From: GCA-002784865 sp035646815
GTDB taxonomy: Bacteria > Patescibacteriota > Microgenomatia > Levybacterales > UBA12049
Assembly: GCA_035646815.1 (NCBI GenBank)
Contig: DASRON010000017.1
Span: forward strand, 1-35,277
Direction of reading: 5' to 3'
Length of the DNA stretch: 35,277 nucleotides
The translations under genes and the position numbers were made by a program. The notes below the pieces were generated by a model, which saw nothing but the letters and a program-made list of their open reading frames with translations, was not told where the DNA came from and made no database searches. How positions within the stretch are numbered: the stretch's first letter is position 1; every line of letters starts with the position of its first letter. Positions 31,433 through 35,277 of this stretch are shown piece after piece.

Positions 31433-32257
31433 ATGACTTTTTTGGATAAACTAAATAAAGCAATAATTAAAAACAATAGTCTTATTTGTATTGGACTTGA
31501 TACTGATCTTAGTAAAATCCCAAAACATCTTTTAAAAGAAAGTGATCCGATTTTTGCTTTCAATAAACAAGTAATTGATGCAACACATGATTTAGTATGC
31601 TCATATAAGCCAAATATGGCCTTCTACGAAGCTTATGGAATAGAAGGGCTAAATAGCCTTAAAAAATCAATTAACTATCTAAAAACAAAATACCCGCATA
31701 TTCCGACTATTTGTGATGCTAAGAGAGCAGATATTGGTTCAAGTTCTGAAAAGTATGCTAAAAGTATTTTTGAATATTTTGGTTTTGACTCAGTAACTGT
31801 AAATCCATATCTTGGAACTGATTCGCTTATCCCCTTTTTAAAATATAAGGAAAAGGGAATAATTATTCTTTGCAAAACTTCAAACTCTGGGGCAAGTGAT
31901 TTTCAAGATTTAAAAGTAGGAAAAGATAAGATGTATATAAAAGTTGCCAAACAAATAATTAAGTGGAATAAAATTTATAAGAACTGCTTAATGGTGATTG
32001 GTGCGACCTGGCCTAAAGAAATTAAGGAAGTAAGAAACTTAACAGATGATATTTTCTTTTTAATTCCTGGAATAGGCACTCAAGGAGGAGATGCAGAAAA
32101 AACTGTTAAGTATGGGCTAAATAGTAAAAATTCAGGGTTGATTATAAATGTATCGCGTGCAATAATTTATGCTGACAATACTAAAGATTTTGCTAATATT
32201 ATAAGAGTTAAAACCCTTGAATATAAAAATCTTATAAATAAATTCAAAAATGGATAA
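31433..32257 (+). CDS. pyrF: Orotidine-5'-phosphate decarboxylase
   Basis: Last step of de novo UMP synthesis (OMP to UMP + CO2), 274 residues, the longer type-2 form. Seen: LICIGLDTDLSKIPKHL near 18, YKPNMAFYEAYG near 60, the catalytic CDAKRADIGSSSEKYA near 93 (Asp-x-Lys-x-x-Asp), VNPYLGTDSLIPF, and the phosphate-binding end LIPGIGTQGGD near 210 followed by NVSRAIIYA. It overlaps pyrE by eight bases, so UMP synthase steps one and two are coupled in one operon. Confidence 0.94.
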   Translation: MTFLDKLNKAIIKNNSLICIGLDTDLSKIPKHLLKESDPIFAFNKQVIDATHDLVCSYKPNMAFYEAYGIEGLNSLKKSINYLKTKYPHIPTICDAKRADIGSSSEKYAKSIFEYFGFDSVTVNPYLGTDSLIPFLKYKEKGIIILCKTSNSGASDFQDLKVGKDKMYIKVAKQIIKWNKIYKNCLMVIGATWPKEIKEVRNLTDDIFFLIPGIGTQGGDAEKTVKYGLNSKNSGLIINVSRAIIYADNTKDFANIIRVKTLEYKNLINKFKNG

Positions 32258-32897
32258 AAAGACTGCAGAAGTTGTTGCTAAAATACTTCTTAAGATAGGT
32301 GCAATCAGTTTAAGACCAAAAAAACCTTATAAATACGCATCTGGCATATTAAGCCCCGTGTACACTGACTGCAGGCTCTTAATAAGCTATCCTAAGGAAA
32401 GAAAGGTAATAAGAAATTTATATATTAAAAATATAAAAAAATCAGGAAAATTTGAAGTAATAGCAGGAACAGCAACTGCAGGAATTCCCCATGCTGCCTG
32501 GATAGCAGATAAAATGAATCTACCCCTAGTATACGTTCGTGGAAAAGCAAAAGATCATGGCAAAGGAAACAGTATTGAAGGATCTTTTAATATAGGGCAA
32601 AAAGCAGTTGTTATTGAGGATTTAATCTCAACAGGAACAAGTTCGATAGATAGCGTTAAAGAAATTAGAAATCAAAAAGGAAAAGTTTCTTTTATTTTCT
32701 CTATTATTACATATGACATGAAACAAGCAATTGATAATTTTAAAAAAAATAAAGTAAAACTAATCTCTTTAACAAATTTCAAAACCGTAGTCAAAATTGC
32801 AGTTCTAAATAAATATATAAAAGAACAGGATGCGTCTGTAATACTTGAATGGACAAAGAATCCTCCGTCTTGGGGCAAAAAAATGGGATTTGAATAA
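32250..32897 (+). CDS. pyrE: Orotate phosphoribosyltransferase
   Basis: Transfers phosphoribosyl from PRPP to orotate to give OMP, 215 residues. The PRPP-binding motif AVVIEDLISTGTSSIDSV is near 116-133, preceded by the flexible-loop VRGKAKDHGKGNSIEG near 95-110 and GTATAGIPHAAWIA near 72. The N-terminal part has YASGILSPVYTDCRLL, where substrate binds. The start overlaps the end of pyrF by eight bases and has no Shine-Dalgarno. The extra C-terminal tail ending EWTKNPPSWGKKMGFE is usual for this subgroup. Confidence 0.93.
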   Translation: MDKKTAEVVAKILLKIGAISLRPKKPYKYASGILSPVYTDCRLLISYPKERKVIRNLYIKNIKKSGKFEVIAGTATAGIPHAAWIADKMNLPLVYVRGKAKDHGKGNSIEGSFNIGQKAVVIEDLISTGTSSIDSVKEIRNQKGKVSFIFSIITYDMKQAIDNFKKNKVKLISLTNFKTVVKIAVLNKYIKEQDASVILEWTKNPPSWGKKMGFE

Positions 32898-32903
32898 ACT
32901 TAC

Positions 32904-32932
32904 TTGCTCTTTAAATATAAATTTCATACAAT
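32904..32932 (+). promoter_or_regulatory. Predicted promoter of tRNA-Thr
   Basis: TTGCTC at 32904-32909, a 17-base spacer, and TACAAT at 32927-32932. The predicted transcript start is about 14 bases upstream of the mature tRNA, so RNase P trimming would be needed. The downstream membrane-protein gene could be read from the same promoter. Confidence 0.55.
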
Positions 32933-32952
32933 TACATTATCTGTTTACAGTT

Positions 32953-33024
32953 GCCAACGTAGCTTAGTGGCAGAGCAGCTGTTTCGTAAACAGCAGGCCG
33001 TGAGTTCGATTCTCACCGTTGGCT
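32953..33024 (+). tRNA. tRNA-Thr(CGT)
   Basis: A 72-base cloverleaf. Acceptor stem GCCAACG/CGTTGGC, anticodon stem GCTGT/ACAGC with loop TTCGTAA, anticodon CGT at 32985-32987, T arm GTGAG-TTCGATT-CTCAC, discriminator T73. CCA is not encoded. It reads ACG. A protein gene starts ten bases after its 3' end. Confidence 0.95.
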
Positions 33025-33034
33025 CATAATTTAT

Positions 33035-33745
33035 ATGAGGAAAAAATCAAGACTTGCGAAAAAACAGGAAAAGAAAATAAGGAAAACTCTTTTAGTATCT
33101 CTTTTAGGAATAATCATTATTGTTTTCCTTCTTCTAAAATTTGGAGTGCCTGCTCTTGCTAATTTTGCTATTTTTCTTTCAGGATTTAATCAATCTAATA
33201 AGGATGATACTAAAAATGAAACATCATTTATTCCTACTCCTGTTTTAGACTCTAATTTAACTGCAACGAATAGCTCTCAAATAATAATTTCAGGTAGAAC
33301 TCCTAAAAAAGCTCTTGTAGAAATCTATATTAACGATGAACTAAGAGATACTATTGATACAAATAATGATGGAAGTTTTTCAAAAGAAGAAATGTTAGAA
33401 AGTGGTGAAAATATTGTAAAAGCAAGAACTGAACTTGATGGAAAGAATAGCAACTTTTCAAACACACTTTATATTACATATATAAAATCTGATCCAAATC
33501 TTACGATTGCAAGTCCTGCAAACGGACAATCATTTCAAAAAGAAGAGAATAAAGTAAATGTTAGTGGACAAACAGATCCAGAAGTAACTGTTACTGTAAA
33601 TGGATTTTGGGCAGTTATTGATGATACAAATTCTTATTCCTATGATTTACCTCTAAAAAATGGTGACAATGAAATATATATTGTAGCTACTGATCAAGCA
33701 GGAAACAAAACTGAAAAAACAGTAAAAGTTACTTACTCTCAATAA
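33035..33745 (+). CDS. Membrane-anchored protein with two Ig-like domains
   Basis: A 236-residue protein with a strongly basic N-terminus, one transmembrane helix at about residues 18-40 (LLVSLLGIIIIVFLLLKFG), and an extracellular part of two beta-rich repeats of about 80 residues. The first runs about 66-150 (SQIIISGRTPKKALVEIYIN) and the second about 153-235 (VNVSGQTDPEVTVTVNG ... NEIYIVATDQAGNKTEKTV). The pattern matches bacterial Ig-like/glucodextranase-B-type folds found on CPR surface proteins; no enzyme motif is seen. It follows tRNA-Thr by ten bases and has no Shine-Dalgarno, so it may be expressed from the tRNA promoter. Its end overlaps the convergent O-antigen ligase-like gene by 17 bases. 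Exact function unknown. Confidence 0.75.
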   Translation: MRKKSRLAKKQEKKIRKTLLVSLLGIIIIVFLLLKFGVPALANFAIFLSGFNQSNKDDTKNETSFIPTPVLDSNLTATNSSQIIISGRTPKKALVEIYINDELRDTIDTNNDGSFSKEEMLESGENIVKARTELDGKNSNFSNTLYITYIKSDPNLTIASPANGQSFQKEENKVNVSGQTDPEVTVTVNGFWAVIDDTNSYSYDLPLKNGDNEIYIVATDQAGNKTEKTVKVTYSQ

Positions 33746-34916
33746 TACCTGCTGTCATAAAGATCCAAAACATAAAAAAAGTGTAAAAAAGCGAATTAAT
33801 AAATAAACCACTTACGATAAGTCCAATAAAAATTGGGAACATTGTTTTTGAATAAATGTTATTTTTTTTAGTAAAAAATAGTTTTCCTATATTCCAAAGC
33901 AAATATATATATGCGAAAAACCCAATAATACCTGTTGTTGCAAGAATATGAATAAAGCTATTTTCAACTCCAGCTCCTGCTCTATTTGGCACAGAAGTTC
34001 TATTTTTCCCACTTTCTATAAATCCATATTTTTCCTGAGAATATCTATATGCATTAAAACCTACTCCAAATAATGGATTATCAATAAATACCGTAAGTCC
34101 TCGATTCATTGATGTAATTCTTTCATTTATAGATGCTGTTCTAAATAAATTTGTACCCTCAGTCTTAAATGATTTCGGAAGAATAATTATAGCTAATACT
34201 GCAATACTCACAAAACCTATAAATAGTTTTTTCTTTTTAGCTATTGTTAAATAAGTAAGCGCAGCTATTATTAAGAAAACAAGAGCAGATCTAGAATATG
34301 TAAGGAAAATGCCTATAAATGTAAACAGTGCAAAAACTAAGTAAATAAAGTTATTTTCTTTCTTATATAAATATATCCCCGTAAAAAATATAATTACAAA
34401 GTAAATTCCAGCAAAGTTAGGATCAAGAAATGTCGAAAAAAGTCTATATAAATGCTCATCCCATCCTAAATAGAACAAATTGCGAAGATTTGGATAAAAA
34501 ATAAACTGAATAAAACCAATTAGTAAGACTATAATTCCTGATATAAAAAAGTACTTAATAATTTTATTATTAAAACTTTTATCAAAGCTTTTAAATACAA
34601 GATATATACCTGCAAAGAGAATAAATCTTAGTAAGTATGAGGAGGATATAAATAATTGCAGCGGAGAATAATTAAATAAATTTATTAATAAAGATAAAAA
34701 CCCTATTAAAATAAAAAATGTAAGTGCTTTACCTAATAATCCTTTGTTAATTTTTTCTTTCTTAACTATACTTCTTACTAACCAATAAAAAACAAGTAAA
34801 AAAACTCCTAAATCAAAGAAAGTAAAAGAGATAGTTCCTAAATCTACTTTTCCTATCTGCCCAAAAGGAAGCAAAACAAGTATTAAAAGTATTGATAAAA
34901 ACTTTAAAACTGCCAT
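33729..34916 (-). CDS. O-antigen ligase/polymerase-like membrane protein
   Basis: Polytopic membrane protein of 395 residues with roughly ten to twelve hydrophobic helices spread along its length. It has a large external loop near 265-310 that ends in GAGVENSFIHILATTGIIGF, the pattern typical of the Wzy/WaaL/PglL-type C-terminal signature, with conserved RSALVFL and a 'NPLFGVGFNAY' segment ahead of it. Such enzymes polymerise or ligate lipid-linked glycans at the outer face of the membrane. It overlaps the upstream glycosyltransferase-like gene by 13 bases and has a good Shine-Dalgarno there, so both belong to one operon. Ligase versus polymerase cannot be decided from sequence. Confidence 0.8.
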   Translation of the reverse strand: MAVLKFLSILLILVLLPFGQIGKVDLGTISFTFFDLGVFLLVFYWLVRSIVKKEKINKGLLGKALTFFILIGFLSLLINLFNYSPLQLFISSSYLLRFILFAGIYLVFKSFDKSFNNKIIKYFFISGIIVLLIGFIQFIFYPNLRNLFYLGWDEHLYRLFSTFLDPNFAGIYFVIIFFTGIYLYKKENNFIYLVFALFTFIGIFLTYSRSALVFLIIAALTYLTIAKKKKLFIGFVSIAVLAIIILPKSFKTEGTNLFRTASINERITSMNRGLTVFIDNPLFGVGFNAYRYSQEKYGFIESGKNRTSVPNRAGAGVENSFIHILATTGIIGFFAYIYLLWNIGKLFFTKKNNIYSKTMFPIFIGLIVSGLFINSLFYTFFMFWIFMTAGIIESK

Positions 34917-35277
34917 TTTAATCCTCCATTAGAATATAGTTTAACATTAGTTTTAGGATTTATATAAATTAATTCCCACGCCTTAAATCTTTCTGGTAAC
35001 ACTGTGTTTTGTGTTGCAATATAGTCAAACCTATCACCTTTTATAACCCAAGATGAGTCAATATAGGGAAAATCTATATAGTAAAGATTATGAAATCCAT
35101 ATAAAAGCACTCTATTCGTTTCTTTTATATTATTTTTAAAATAATTATCAGTGTCGTAAAAATCTCCGTACGAATAATTAAGATTATTTATTAAGAAGGC
35201 TTCTTTTGACTGCTTTCCAGTTAGATAAGGAATATATCTTGAGGTTGCAACAAAACGGTATCCAATCGTAGTAAAAG
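34904..35277 (-). CDS. C-terminal part of a probable membrane glycosyltransferase (partial)
   Basis: The minus-strand frame is open from the right edge to the stop at 34904, so the gene's 5' part is outside the window and the GTG at 35108-35110 is internal. The 124 visible residues (including YRFVATSRYIPYLTGKQS, then NRVLLYGFHNLYYIDFPYID) resemble the soluble C-terminal tail of GT39/ArnT-like transferases common in CPR and Chloroflexi: '..Y...l.G..s...yl', '..kVll.g....yYld.p'. The catalytic membrane part is not visible, so the assignment is tentative. It lies directly upstream of the O-antigen ligase-like gene, which fits an envelope glycan locus. Confidence 0.5.
   Translation of the reverse strand, partial: FTTIGYRFVATSRYIPYLTGKQSKEAFLINNLNYSYGDFYDTDNYFKNNIKETNRVLLYGFHNLYYIDFPYIDSSWVIKGDRFDYIATQNTVLPERFKAWELIYINPKTNVKLYSNGGLKWQF
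34923..34927 (-). promoter_or_regulatory. Shine-Dalgarno of the O-antigen ligase-like gene
   Basis: GGAGG on the minus strand, six bases before the ATG at 34916, encoded within the last codons of the upstream gene. It fixes the start and supports co-transcription. Confidence 0.75.

Noticed and set aside
1..35277. Mobile elements, CRISPR array, toxin-antitoxin or defence island
   Set aside because: No transposase, integrase, spaced direct repeats, Cas-like or toxin-like proteins; every sizeable ORF is explained by housekeeping or envelope genes.

Overview
The window looks like a gene-dense, AT-rich chromosome segment from a Patescibacteria/CPR bacterium, most likely Microgenomates-like. This placement is inferred from gene content, protein divergence and extreme compaction; no 16S or marker tree could be run. 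About 32 protein genes and three tRNAs fill almost the whole 35 kb. Neighbouring genes often overlap by 1-17 bases, and no gene-free stretch exceeds 300 bases. TGA serves as a normal stop (atpB, gatA, gatC, dnaE), so the UGA=Gly code of Gracilibacteria/SR1 does not apply. I see no insertion sequence, prophage, CRISPR array or toxin-antitoxin pair.

Layout. Bases 1-6373 (+): the 3' end of holA, then a sugar-phosphate/lower glycolysis block (phosphomanno/glucomutase, bifunctional PGI/PMI, PEP synthase, enolase). Bases 6365-7773 (-): rsmI and lexA, with lexA divergent from uvrB (+, to 9876). Bases 9873-12837 (-): rplS, pyrG, tRNA-Gly(CCC), a membrane-anchored LysM protein and tRNA-Asp(GTC). From 12961 to 33745 everything is on +: polX, lemA-htpX, murT-gatD (lipid II amidation), gatCAB (tRNA-dependent amidation), a stand-alone GGDEF protein, dnaE, the complete eight-gene ATP synthase operon atpBEFHAGDC, pyrF-pyrE, tRNA-Thr(CGT) and a membrane-anchored Ig-like protein. 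The right edge (-) holds an O-antigen ligase/polymerase-like membrane protein and the C-terminus of a probable membrane glycosyltransferase.

No obviously new multigene system is present; most genes are housekeeping. The most unusual signal is in expression architecture. For nine operon-leading genes the predicted -10 box ends only 5-10 bases before the start codon, which predicts leaderless or nearly leaderless mRNAs. Clear Shine-Dalgarno sequences were seen at only five genes, all downstream of another same-strand gene (lemA, the GGDEF gene, dnaE, atpE, the O-antigen ligase-like gene). In three cases the TAA stop of the upstream gene lies inside the next gene's -10 box. Two surface-protein genes sit directly downstream of tRNA genes, and all three convergent gene pairs overlap at their 3' ends. 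Other points: a palindrome exactly on the lexA -10 box, an ATP synthase delta subunit lacking most of its N-terminal domain, a proton-type c subunit, a divergent CTP synthase, a DnaE whose PHP domain keeps all nine metal ligands, and an undescribed 32-codon ORF coupled to atpC.

Promoter and operator calls were made by eye from consensus matches and spacing; they are predictions, not mapped sites.
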